DNA of 5,002 nucleotides from Clostridiaceae bacterium (GTDB lineage Bacteria > Bacillota > Clostridia > DSM-8532). The translations under genes and the position numbers were made by a program. The notes beneath the pieces were generated by a model. That model had not been told where the DNA came from, ran no database searches, and worked only from the letters and a program-made list of their open reading frames with translations. Below, one piece after another: positions 1-5,002 of this stretch (positions are counted from its first letter, which is position 1; the number at the start of each line of letters is the position of its first letter). The stretch covers positions 1 through 5,002 of the forward strand of contig DUSJ01000313.1 in the NCBI GenBank assembly GCA_012842645.1, given 5' to 3'.

Positions 1-108
1 ACGCAGCGGAGAGCATATAAGCGTTGCCATTTTCTTTGGCATAGGCCTCCTGCATTTGAATGAGATCGCCATAGGAACAGGTCACAGAGTAGTGTAGGGG
101 GGGTTAAT
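1..108. other. Left-edge flank without an identifiable gene
   Basis: No product can be recognised in this stretch. One + frame is open from base 2 to a TAG at 95-97 and could be the last 31 codons of an upstream gene ending just before the cmk ribosome binding site, but its translation (ending IAIGTGHRVV) matches no family I know. A minus-strand frame is also open from base 103 to the left edge and reads as a plausible hydrophilic protein with QEAYAKENGNAY, but it has no convincing start or Shine-Dalgarno site. The choice between them cannot be made from this fragment. Confidence 0.3.
97..103 (+). promoter_or_regulatory. Ribosome binding site of cmk (run of seven G)
   Basis: Seven consecutive G residues preceded by TA lie 5 bases upstream of the ATG at 109. 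The run can pair with the CCUCC core of 16S rRNA only partly, through AGGGGG, so it is an unusual but adequate Shine-Dalgarno site. It supports 109 as the cmk start. A homopolymeric G run is also prone to slippage or sequencing-length error, though it lies outside the coding frame. Confidence 0.55.
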
Positions 109-795
109 ATGAAGCCGTTGCAGATTGCGATAGACGGGCCTTCGGGCGTAGGAAAGAGCACTATGGCAAAAATTCTGTCCAGGCGTCTGGGGATAATGTA
201 TCTTGATACCGGAGCAATGTACAGGGCGATGGCGCTGAAAGCTATCCGGTCAGGCATAAACCCGGGAGACAGGGAGAAAGTTCTGACGATCCTGGATAAC
301 ACCGATATTGGCATAGAATTTGAGAATGGCAGCCAGAAAGTGCTTCTGGACGGAGAAGACGTTACGGAAAAAATACGCACTGACGAAGTATCGATGGGCG
401 CTTCCGCGATTTCAGCCATACCCGAAGTCAGAGTCAGGCTCGTGGAGATGCAGCAGAAGATCGCCAGCGGCAGCCCGGTTGTCATGGACGGCAGGGACAT
501 AGGCACCGTTGTGCTTCCCGACGCGCAGGTAAAGATCTTTCTTACGGCTTCGGTCAAAGAACGGGCCCTGCGAAGGTACAGGGAACAGAAAGAAAAGGGG
601 ATACTGAGCAAGACCCTTGAAGAACTGGAGAAAGAAATAGAACTGCGGGATCATAATGATTCGAACAGGGCCGAATCGCCGCTGAGGCAGGCCGAGGATG
701 CGGTCCTCCTTGATACCAGCCATCTTACCATCGAGGAAGCAGTGGATAAAATACTTGGGATAGTGAAAGCAAAGGGGTTTGCTGATGCTCTATAA
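109..795 (+). CDS. cmk: (d)CMP kinase (cytidylate kinase)
   Basis: Cytosolic nucleoside monophosphate kinase that moves the gamma-phosphate of ATP to CMP or dCMP, giving CDP/dCDP for RNA, DNA and CDP-lipid synthesis. The 228-residue protein has the usual bacterial length. Visible motifs are the P-loop GPSGVGKST (residues 10-18), DTGAMYRA (33-40) in the nucleotide-binding region, DGRDIGTVVLP (127-137), the FLTAS strand (144-148), the arginine-rich lid ERALRRY (151-157), RDHNDSNRAESPL (180-192), and LDTS (201-204) near the C-terminus. All positions expected for an active enzyme look intact. The start is ATG at 109, with a G-rich ribosome binding site 5 bases upstream, and leaves only one residue-pair before the first beta strand. 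Its last 11 bases overlap plsC, so the two genes are probably translationally coupled. No clear promoter is visible upstream, so transcription may begin outside the window. Confidence 0.97.
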   Translation: MKPLQIAIDGPSGVGKSTMAKILSRRLGIMYLDTGAMYRAMALKAIRSGINPGDREKVLTILDNTDIGIEFENGSQKVLLDGEDVTEKIRTDEVSMGASAISAIPEVRVRLVEMQQKIASGSPVVMDGRDIGTVVLPDAQVKIFLTASVKERALRRYREQKEKGILSKTLEELEKEIELRDHNDSNRAESPLRQAEDAVLLDTSHLTIEEAVDKILGIVKAKGFADAL

Positions 796-1369
796 AATAG
801 GGAAATTCCTGTTTTATATATACTTCAGTTTGTTCAGGCGGGTCAAAGTGGAGGGAATGGAGAATGTCCCGAAAGAAGGGCCTCTGCTGCTTTACGCCAA
901 CCATCCGAGCGCATGGGATATGATCCTGATAGGCGTGTACATGAAGCGCAAAGTACATTACATGGCCAAGGCCGAGCTTTTCAGGAACCCGTTTCTTGCC
1001 TGGCTGTTCAGAAGTCTCGGAGCATTTCCCGTTAACCGCGGCAAGGGAGACGTAGGATCTATCAAGACCGTTTTCCGGTTGCTGGAAGAAGGAAAAGTCG
1101 TGGGAATATTCCCCGAAGGAACAAGAACCCCGAAGAAGGATCCCAGGAAAAGAAAAATGGGAGCCGCCCTGCTGGCCGCCCGTTCAAAAGCCCCGGTCCT
1201 TCCTGTTGGCGTAGTTTGGAGCAAAAAGATATTCTCCAGGGTCAGGCTTGTTTTCGGAAAACCTTTTATTGTTCAGCCTGAAAAGGAAGGCGAGCATACC
1301 GGCAAGGACGAACTGATGAATATTACAAGCGATATTATCGACAGGATTTATGCCCTCATCGGGCAGTGA
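785..1369 (+). CDS. plsC: 1-acyl-sn-glycerol-3-phosphate acyltransferase (PlsC/LPLAT family)
   Basis: Membrane-associated acyltransferase that adds the second acyl chain to lysophosphatidic acid to make phosphatidic acid, the precursor of bacterial phospholipids. The 194-residue protein shows the family blocks in order: block I NHPSAWD (39-45, catalytic His40 and Asp45), block II GAFPVNRGKGD (79-89), block III FPEGTR (109-114, substrate phosphate binding) and block IV APVLPVGV (136-143). The first 18 residues are hydrophobic and aromatic, suiting a membrane-associated helix. I chose ATG at 785: AAAGGGG at 771-777 lies 7 bases upstream. A TTG at 779, in the same frame, would add two residues but sits almost on the ribosome binding site. 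The gene overlaps the end of cmk by 11 bases, implying coupling. At about 195 residues it belongs to the short clostridial and bacillar PlsC type. The acyl donor (acyl-ACP or acyl-CoA) cannot be told from the sequence. Confidence 0.93.
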   Translation: MLYKIGKFLFYIYFSLFRRVKVEGMENVPKEGPLLLYANHPSAWDMILIGVYMKRKVHYMAKAELFRNPFLAWLFRSLGAFPVNRGKGDVGSIKTVFRLLEEGKVVGIFPEGTRTPKKDPRKRKMGAALLAARSKAPVLPVGVVWSKKIFSRVRLVFGKPFIVQPEKEGEHTGKDELMNITSDIIDRIYALIGQ

Positions 1370-1375
1370 GGCATT

Positions 1376-3388
1376 ATGAAAATAAAAGTGGCGAAATTCG
1401 CGGGATTTTGTTTCGGGGTTGACAGGGCTGTCAAAACAGCCTTCAACATTGATTATGACGGCAATGTCTATACTTTGGGAGAGCTTATCCATAACAGGAG
1501 TGTCATAGAAGAACTTGAGGCAATGGGGATAAAAGCCATAGATGACCTGAAACACCTGAAAGAAGGGGATTGCGTCATCATCAGGGCCCATGGCATCGGG
1601 AAAAAGACCTATGAGGATCTGAAAAGCCTTAACGTGAAGATCCTCGATGCCACATGTCCCAATGTAAAACGGATCCATGAGATAGTGAAAAAAGAACATG
1701 AAAACGGCAGCCAGGTAGTCATTGTCGGAAATCCCGAGCATCCTGAAGTTATTGGAATAAACGGATGGTGTGAGGGAAAAGCTTTAATTGTGCCGGATGT
1801 TAAGGATGCTGAGGAACTGCCTGTTTCGGATCAAAAGGCCGCAGTGGTCGCCCAGACCACGTTCAAAAAGGCGAAATATGATGAGATTTGTGAAGTTCTC
1901 AAGAAAAAGTTTGCATTCGTAATAAAATTTGATACAATATGTAATGCGACCGTGCAGAGGCAGTCCGAGGCTGAAGCGCTGTCACGGGAAGCGGATTTGA
2001 TGATCGTAATTGGAGGAAGGAATAGTTCTAACACGCAGAAATTATATGAAATCTGCAAGGAGAATTGTTCTCAAACTTATCTCATAGAAAAAGCAGATGA
2101 GTTGCCTCTTATCGATAAAAATGTCAGAATAGCAGGGATTACCGCAGGTGCGTCTACACCTGAAAAGGTAATCAAGGAGGTTATTTTTCACATGGAAGAC
2201 ATTATGAACGGGCATGAGAGCGAAATGGACTTTGGCAAAGCCCTCGACATGACTTTTACCGAGCTGAAGGCCAACGAGGTAATCAAGGGGAGGATTATCG
2301 GGTACAATACCAATGACGTGTTCGTTGATATTGGTTACAAGGCCGACGGATTGATCCCTATGGAAGAATTCCTTGACGACCCGGATTTTGACCCTGAAAG
2401 AGATCTGAAAGAAGGAAAAGAAATTGAGGTTCTCGTCGTTAAAATCAATGACGGCGAAGGGAATGTCATCCTTTCCAAGAAAAGAGTCGATGCGATCCGT
2501 GGCTATGAATTGGCCGAAGAAGCATTTAAAAATAACACTCCTATAGAAGCTGTCATTAAGGAAATCGTAAAAGCTGGAGCGGTTGCTGATTTTAAGGGCG
2601 TCCGGATATTTATCCCGGCATCGCAGATCAGCGACAGGTATGTCAGGGACCTGGAACCATACAAGGGTAAGAAAGTAAAACTCTTAATAACCGAGATGGC
2701 CAACAAGAGACGAATTGTCGGCTCATGCCGCGTAGTCATCGAAAAAGAGAAGGCCCAGAAATCCGAAGAATTCTGGAACAACGTTGAAGTCGGCAAGGAA
2801 TACACCGGAACAGTCAAGAGCGTCACCAAGTTCGGCGTCTTCGTCGATTTGGGCGGAGTGGACGGCCTGATCCACGTATCCGAATTGTCATGGAAAAAGA
2901 TCGGTGATCCTTCGGAAATCCTCAGCGTTGGTGATGTGGTTAAGGTAAGGGTCACAGGCTTTGACAAGGAAAAGAAGAAGATTTCACTCAGTTACAGGAA
3001 ACCGGAGGACAACCCCTGGTACAATATCGAGAACAGGTATAAGGTGGGCGATGTTGTTCAGGGAACGATACTTCGCATGGTACCGTTTGGCGTGTTCGTC
3101 GAGCTTGAGGAAGGTGTGGAAGGTCTTGTCCATATCTCCCAGATCTCGAACGTAAGGATCGGCAGACCTGAAGAGGTTCTCAAGGTAGGACAGAAGGTCG
3201 AAATGAAGATAATCGAGATAAACCCTGATCTGAAGAAGATCAGCCTGTCCATCAAGGAAGTGAATCCCATCGACCCTGAGCGTCCTGAGGAACCTGCCGC
3301 AGAAGACGCGGGCGAGGAAGAGCCGACCAGCCACAGCGAGGAAATGATCAATACCATCGGAGATATCCTTAACGAAAAAAAGAACTGA
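1376..3388 (+). CDS. ispH-rpsA: Fusion of 4-hydroxy-3-methylbut-2-enyl diphosphate reductase (IspH) and ribosomal protein S1
   Basis: A two-part protein of 670 residues. Residues 1 to about 275 are IspH, the [4Fe-4S] enzyme that reduces HMBPP to IPP and DMAPP in the MEP pathway. The three cluster cysteines are present at 12 (FCFGVDRAV), 94 (DATCPNV) and 189 (TICNAT). Substrate-pocket residues are also present: His39, His72 (AHG), His122 and Glu124 (NPEHPEV), Thr161, SSN at 217-219, and Ser260 in TAGAS. Residues of about 300-370, 387-454, 471-540 and 556-628 form four S1 OB-fold RNA-binding domains. Domains 3 and 4 carry canonical FGVFVDL/FGVFVEL and GLIHVSEL/GLVHISQI motifs; domain 2 is the divergent type with GVRIFIPASQIS. 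An acidic, low-complexity tail follows (633-657). The frame is continuous through the junction, with no sign of a frameshift. The ATG at 1376 has GAGG 4 bases upstream and lies 6 bases after plsC, so this is one operon. Such fusions are known in Clostridia; how one polypeptide serves both roles is not shown here. Confidence 0.96.
   Translation: MKIKVAKFAGFCFGVDRAVKTAFNIDYDGNVYTLGELIHNRSVIEELEAMGIKAIDDLKHLKEGDCVIIRAHGIGKKTYEDLKSLNVKILDATCPNVKRIHEIVKKEHENGSQVVIVGNPEHPEVIGINGWCEGKALIVPDVKDAEELPVSDQKAAVVAQTTFKKAKYDEICEVLKKKFAFVIKFDTICNATVQRQSEAEALSREADLMIVIGGRNSSNTQKLYEICKENCSQTYLIEKADELPLIDKNVRIAGITAGASTPEKVIKEVIFHMEDIMNGHESEMDFGKALDMTFTELKANEVIKGRIIGYNTNDVFVDIGYKADGLIPMEEFLDDPDFDPERDLKEGKEIEVLVVKINDGEGNVILSKKRVDAIRGYELAEEAFKNNTPIEAVIKEIVKAGAVADFKGVRIFIPASQISDRYVRDLEPYKGKKVKLLITEMANKRRIVGSCRVVIEKEKAQKSEEFWNNVEVGKEYTGTVKSVTKFGVFVDLGGVDGLIHVSELSWKKIGDPSEILSVGDVVKVRVTGFDKEKKKISLSYRKPEDNPWYNIENRYKVGDVVQGTILRMVPFGVFVELEEGVEGLVHISQISNVRIGRPEEVLKVGQKVEMKIIEINPDLKKISLSIKEVNPIDPERPEEPAAEDAGEEEPTSHSEEMINTIGDILNEKKN
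2174..2194 (+). promoter_or_regulatory. Possible internal ribosome binding site and start for a free S1 protein
   Basis: Inside the fusion gene, AAGGAGG at 2174-2180 is followed after 11 bases by an in-frame ATG at 2192 (codon 273), at the boundary between the IspH domain and the first S1 domain. Initiation there would give a 398-residue four-domain S1, close in size to stand-alone Firmicute S1 proteins. This is the strongest Shine-Dalgarno match I see in the window, better than that of the full-length gene (GAGG, 4-base spacing). Against this, the same bases simply encode Ile-Lys-Glu-Val in a conserved IspH C-terminal helix, so chance is a real alternative, and 11 bases is at the long end of useful spacing. 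Confidence 0.35.
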
Positions 3389-3417
3389 CAGGAAATATAA
3401 AGAACCGGTAATTGAAA

Positions 3418-3468
3418 GGGACTGTCTCAAAATGAAGGTCGTTACGGTTTTCGTTTTGAAGCAGCCCC
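3418..3468 (+). repeat. Long imperfect hairpin with IS-like ends between rpsA and cheR
   Basis: Two 24-base arms (3418-3441 and 3445-3468) face each other around a TTA loop. In + strand RNA the stem would have 17 Watson-Crick pairs, 5 G-U pairs and 2 A-C mismatches. All seven departures from a perfect palindrome are transitions. The outer end begins GGGACTGTCTCAAAA and the other end reads TTTTGAAGCAGCCCC, which resembles terminal repeats of several insertion sequences as I remember them, so a residual or miniature element is possible. It lies 29 bases after the fusion gene's stop and could also act as a weak terminator, but the downstream stretch (TCTTGTATATAT) is not a clean U tract. No transposase is present. 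Confidence 0.6.
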
Positions 3469-3483
3469 TCTTGTATATATAAA
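3456..3483 (+). promoter_or_regulatory. Candidate sigma-A-type promoter for the cheR cluster
   Basis: TTGAAG at 3456-3461 and TATAAA at 3478-3483 are separated by 16 bases and resemble -35 and -10 hexamers. The -35 box would lie in the right arm of the hairpin. The predicted transcript would start near 3490, leaving a leader of only about 15 bases that just includes the GGGGG ribosome binding site at 3493-3497. The surrounding TATATATAAA is AT-rich and would give such a match easily, so this is tentative. No sigma-D (flagellar) promoter pattern is apparent. Confidence 0.2.
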
Positions 3484-3504
3484 GGAATTATTGGGGGTCA
3501 GCGG

Positions 3505-4299
3505 ATGGAACCTTTCAGCGACTACGAGCTTTTCAAGGAAAAATTCTACAAGCTTTCCGGCATAGATTTGAACATGTACAAGGAAAAGCAGATGAAAAGG
3601 CGCATAACTTCATTGATCGAAAGGTATGGCCATACATTGTACTGTTCGTTTCTTGAGGCTATAAAAAAGAACCAGGAACTATACGGCTCGTTTATTAACT
3701 ATCTTACCATCAATGTTTCCGAGTTTTACAGGAATCCCAACCAGTGGGCGCTGTTCGAGAACAGGGTGCTGCTGGATGTTTTCAAAGACAAAAATCTCAC
3801 TGACATCAGGATCTGGAGTTCGGCATGTTCGACAGGCGATGAGCCTTACACCATCGTGATGATACTTAACAAGTATATTCCCCTGGAAAAAATCCGTGTG
3901 ATAGCAAGCGACATTGATATTGAAGCGATCGCCAAGGCAAAGGCAGGGATATACTCGTACCGCAACATGAAGGATCTGCCCAGGGAATTTATCGATAAAC
4001 ATTTTACAAAGATAGACAGCGATACATACCAGATTTCAGAGAAGGTAAGGAACTGCGTTTCATTCAGGCAACTGAACCTTCTGGCAGATCCGTACCCCAA
4101 GGGCATGGACATCATCGTATGCAGAAATGTCCTTATTTATTTTACAGAAGAAGCTAAAAATTATATAATGAAAGGGTTCGAAGAATCCCTCAACAAGGGC
4201 GGAGTGCTTTTTATCGGCAGCACCGAACAGATCATGAACTGCCAGAATTTCGGCTTTAAGCCAATTGAAACATTCTTCTATCAAAAGGTAAAGGATTGA
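3505..4299 (+). CDS. cheR: CheR-type protein-glutamate O-methyltransferase
   Basis: SAM-dependent methyltransferase of the CheR family, which methylates glutamates in the signalling helices of chemoreceptors during adaptation. The 264-residue protein is full length (stand-alone CheR is typically about 250-290). Residues 1 to about 75 form the helical N-terminal domain, with KRR at 31-33 and TINVSEFYRN at 68-77, the form seen in Bacillus CheR. The SAM-binding loop is WSSACSTGDEPYT (104-116), followed by ASDID (134-138), CRNVLIYF (206-213) and GGVLFIGSTE (232-241). These key positions appear intact, so activity is likely. There is no C-terminal extension of the pentapeptide- or TPR-binding sort. 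The ATG at 3505 has GGGGG at 3493-3497, 7 bases upstream. The next gene starts 7 bases after its stop. No other chemotaxis gene is visible, so the target receptor is unknown. Confidence 0.94.
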   Translation: MEPFSDYELFKEKFYKLSGIDLNMYKEKQMKRRITSLIERYGHTLYCSFLEAIKKNQELYGSFINYLTINVSEFYRNPNQWALFENRVLLDVFKDKNLTDIRIWSSACSTGDEPYTIVMILNKYIPLEKIRVIASDIDIEAIAKAKAGIYSYRNMKDLPREFIDKHFTKIDSDTYQISEKVRNCVSFRQLNLLADPYPKGMDIIVCRNVLIYFTEEAKNYIMKGFEESLNKGGVLFIGSTEQIMNCQNFGFKPIETFFYQKVKD

Positions 4300-4306
4300 G
4301 ACATAT

Positions 4307-4477
4307 ATGGTACGGCTTGAAGAAATGTCCAGGGAAGAGCTTATCGAGGTCATCAGGATGAAGGACGACCTGATCAGGGAACTCAGGGAAGAACTTGACG
4401 CATACATGGTCCTGGTCGAAGAGCTCCGGGACAGGCTTGGCGCAAAAGGTTTTACAATACCGGAAAACGGGGATTGA
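4307..4477 (+). CDS. Small coiled-coil protein of unknown function
   Basis: An unrecognised 56-residue, strongly charged protein filling almost all the space between cheR and ruvA. Hydrophobic residues at 12, 16, 23, 26, 30, 33, 37, 40 and 44 follow alternating 3- and 4-residue spacing, with Lys19 the only break, so residues about 10-45 should form one amphipathic helix able to make a short coiled coil. A short tail, KGFTIPENGD, follows. It has no signal peptide, membrane segment or cysteine. The ATG at 4307 is 7 bases after the cheR stop, with AAGGA at 4291-4295 inside the end of cheR about 11 bases upstream; the stop is 3 bases before ruvA. This packing, with the protein-like composition, argues that it is a real gene in the same operon. 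It may dimerise or serve as an adaptor for a neighbour's product, but nothing in the sequence says which. Confidence 0.72.
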   Translation: MVRLEEMSREELIEVIRMKDDLIRELREELDAYMVLVEELRDRLGAKGFTIPENGD

Positions 4478-4480
4478 TAT

Positions 4481-5002
4481 ATGTTTGCATATCTTAAAGG
4501 AATCCTGGCCAGGAAAACGGCCGACAGCTTTATTATAGACGTAAACGGAGTAGGGTACAGGGTTTATGTTCCTGCCGCCGCTGTTTCTGCGGACCATGCC
4601 GTGGGACAGGAGATCAGGGTTTACACCCACTTTTACGTGCGGGAGGATACCCAGGCCCTTTATGGATTTTTGACTGAGGAGGAGCTGAAAATGTTCGAAC
4701 AGCTCCTTACTGTGTCGGGGGTCGGACCCAAGGCGTCACTTGCCCTGGTGTCAAATATCTCTCCGTCAAAATTCGGTCTTGCAGTGCTGACAGAAGATGC
4801 GGACGCCTTTACAAAAACACCTGGTATAGGCAAAAAGACTGCCCAGAGGATCATTCTTGAACTTAAAGACAAGATAAAGAAAGAGCATCCGGACATGTCC
4901 GAACTTGCGAAAGACCTGCCGGGAGTTCCCTCGGAGAGTGGCAGCAAGCTTTCTGAGGCGGTGAGCGCACTGGTGATGCTCGGTTATTCCACCCATGAGG
5001 CA
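4481..5002 (+). CDS. ruvA: Holliday junction branch migration complex subunit RuvA (3' end cut by window)
   Basis: DNA-binding subunit of the RuvAB branch-migration motor. RuvA tetramers hold the Holliday junction in a square-planar form and load the RuvB helicase rings. The 174 codons in view cover most of a protein that is usually about 200 residues, so roughly 25-30 residues lie beyond the right edge. The N-terminal OB-fold domain (1 to about 62) starts MFAYLKGIL and has the VNGVGYRVYVP strand pair (21-31) and REDTQALYGF (54-63). Two helix-hairpin-helix motifs follow: LLTVSGVGPKASLAL (75-89) and FTKTPGIGKKTAQRIILEL (110-128). A flexible linker (about 135-155) leads to the RuvB-binding domain III, starting near 156 with SEAVSALVMLGYS. 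The ATG at 4481 has GGGGA at 4469-4473, 7 bases upstream. ruvB would be expected next, outside the window. Confidence 0.96.
   Translation, partial: MFAYLKGILARKTADSFIIDVNGVGYRVYVPAAAVSADHAVGQEIRVYTHFYVREDTQALYGFLTEEELKMFEQLLTVSGVGPKASLALVSNISPSKFGLAVLTEDADAFTKTPGIGKKTAQRIILELKDKIKKEHPDMSELAKDLPGVPSESGSKLSEAVSALVMLGYSTHEA

Noticed and set aside
412..723. 103-codon minus-strand open frame within cmk
   Set aside because: It is antisense to conserved cmk motifs, and no ribosome binding site or family is recognisable.
779..784. TTG at 779 as the plsC start
   Set aside because: It lies directly after the AAAGGGG site with too little spacing. The ATG at 785 has a 7-base spacer and gives a normal N-terminus.
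1184..1741. 185-codon minus-strand open frame across the plsC/ispH junction
   Set aside because: It is antisense to two well-identified genes with intact motifs, spans their boundary, and its translation has no recognisable domain. It is a shadow frame.
2503..2967. 154-codon minus-strand open frame within the S1 domains
   Set aside because: The serine/threonine-rich translation is typical of the antisense of lysine/glutamate/valine-rich coding sequence, and the + strand encodes clear S1 domains.
3469..3480. Classical intrinsic terminator after the hairpin
   Set aside because: The bases after the stem alternate T and A instead of forming a run of T, and the stem has mismatches near its base. 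Termination is possible but not supported strongly enough for a separate entry.
3395..3484. ATATAAAG direct repeats as a target-site duplication around the hairpin
   Set aside because: The copies lie 15 and 8 bases away from the arm ends instead of abutting them, and AT-rich 8-mers recur easily by chance.
3389..3504. Riboswitch or other structured leader upstream of cheR
   Set aside because: Apart from the single long hairpin there are no multi-helix elements or known aptamer consensus sequences that I can recognise.

Overview
The window looks like chromosomal housekeeping DNA from a Firmicute of class Clostridia. The main evidence is a single 670-codon gene joining IspH (LytB), the last enzyme of the MEP isoprenoid pathway, to a four-domain ribosomal protein S1. 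This fusion is typical of Clostridia. The gene order cmk - plsC - ispH/rpsA, the purine-rich Shine-Dalgarno sites, frequent AGG/AGA arginine and ATA isoleucine codons, and a CheR with the Bacillus-type NVSEFYRN motif all agree. Genus cannot be set from the sequence. All genes recognised here are on the + strand.

Layout. Positions 1-108 hold no recognisable gene, only short frames that run off the left edge on both strands. From 109 to 3388 there is a compact, translationally coupled cluster: cytidylate kinase (109-795), a PlsC-type 1-acylglycerol-3-phosphate acyltransferase (785-1369, overlapping cmk by 11 bases), and the IspH-S1 fusion (1376-3388, 6 bases after plsC). These supply CDP/dCDP for nucleic acid and phospholipid synthesis, phosphatidic acid for membranes, isoprenoid precursors, and an RNA-binding ribosome-associated protein. 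A 116-base gap (3389-3504) follows. It contains a long imperfect hairpin whose outer ends resemble insertion-sequence termini. A second tight cluster follows: a complete CheR-type methyltransferase (3505-4299), a 56-codon coiled-coil protein (4307-4477), and the start of ruvA (4481 to the right edge, cut by the window).

Points worth a second look: a strong internal Shine-Dalgarno plus ATG at the IspH/S1 junction that could release a free 398-residue S1; the hairpin element between the two clusters; a chemotaxis methyltransferase gene sitting directly upstream of a recombination gene with no other chemotaxis gene in view; and the small coiled-coil protein between them. I found no CRISPR array, tRNA, rRNA or intact mobile element, and nothing that clearly amounts to a new defence or other novel system.
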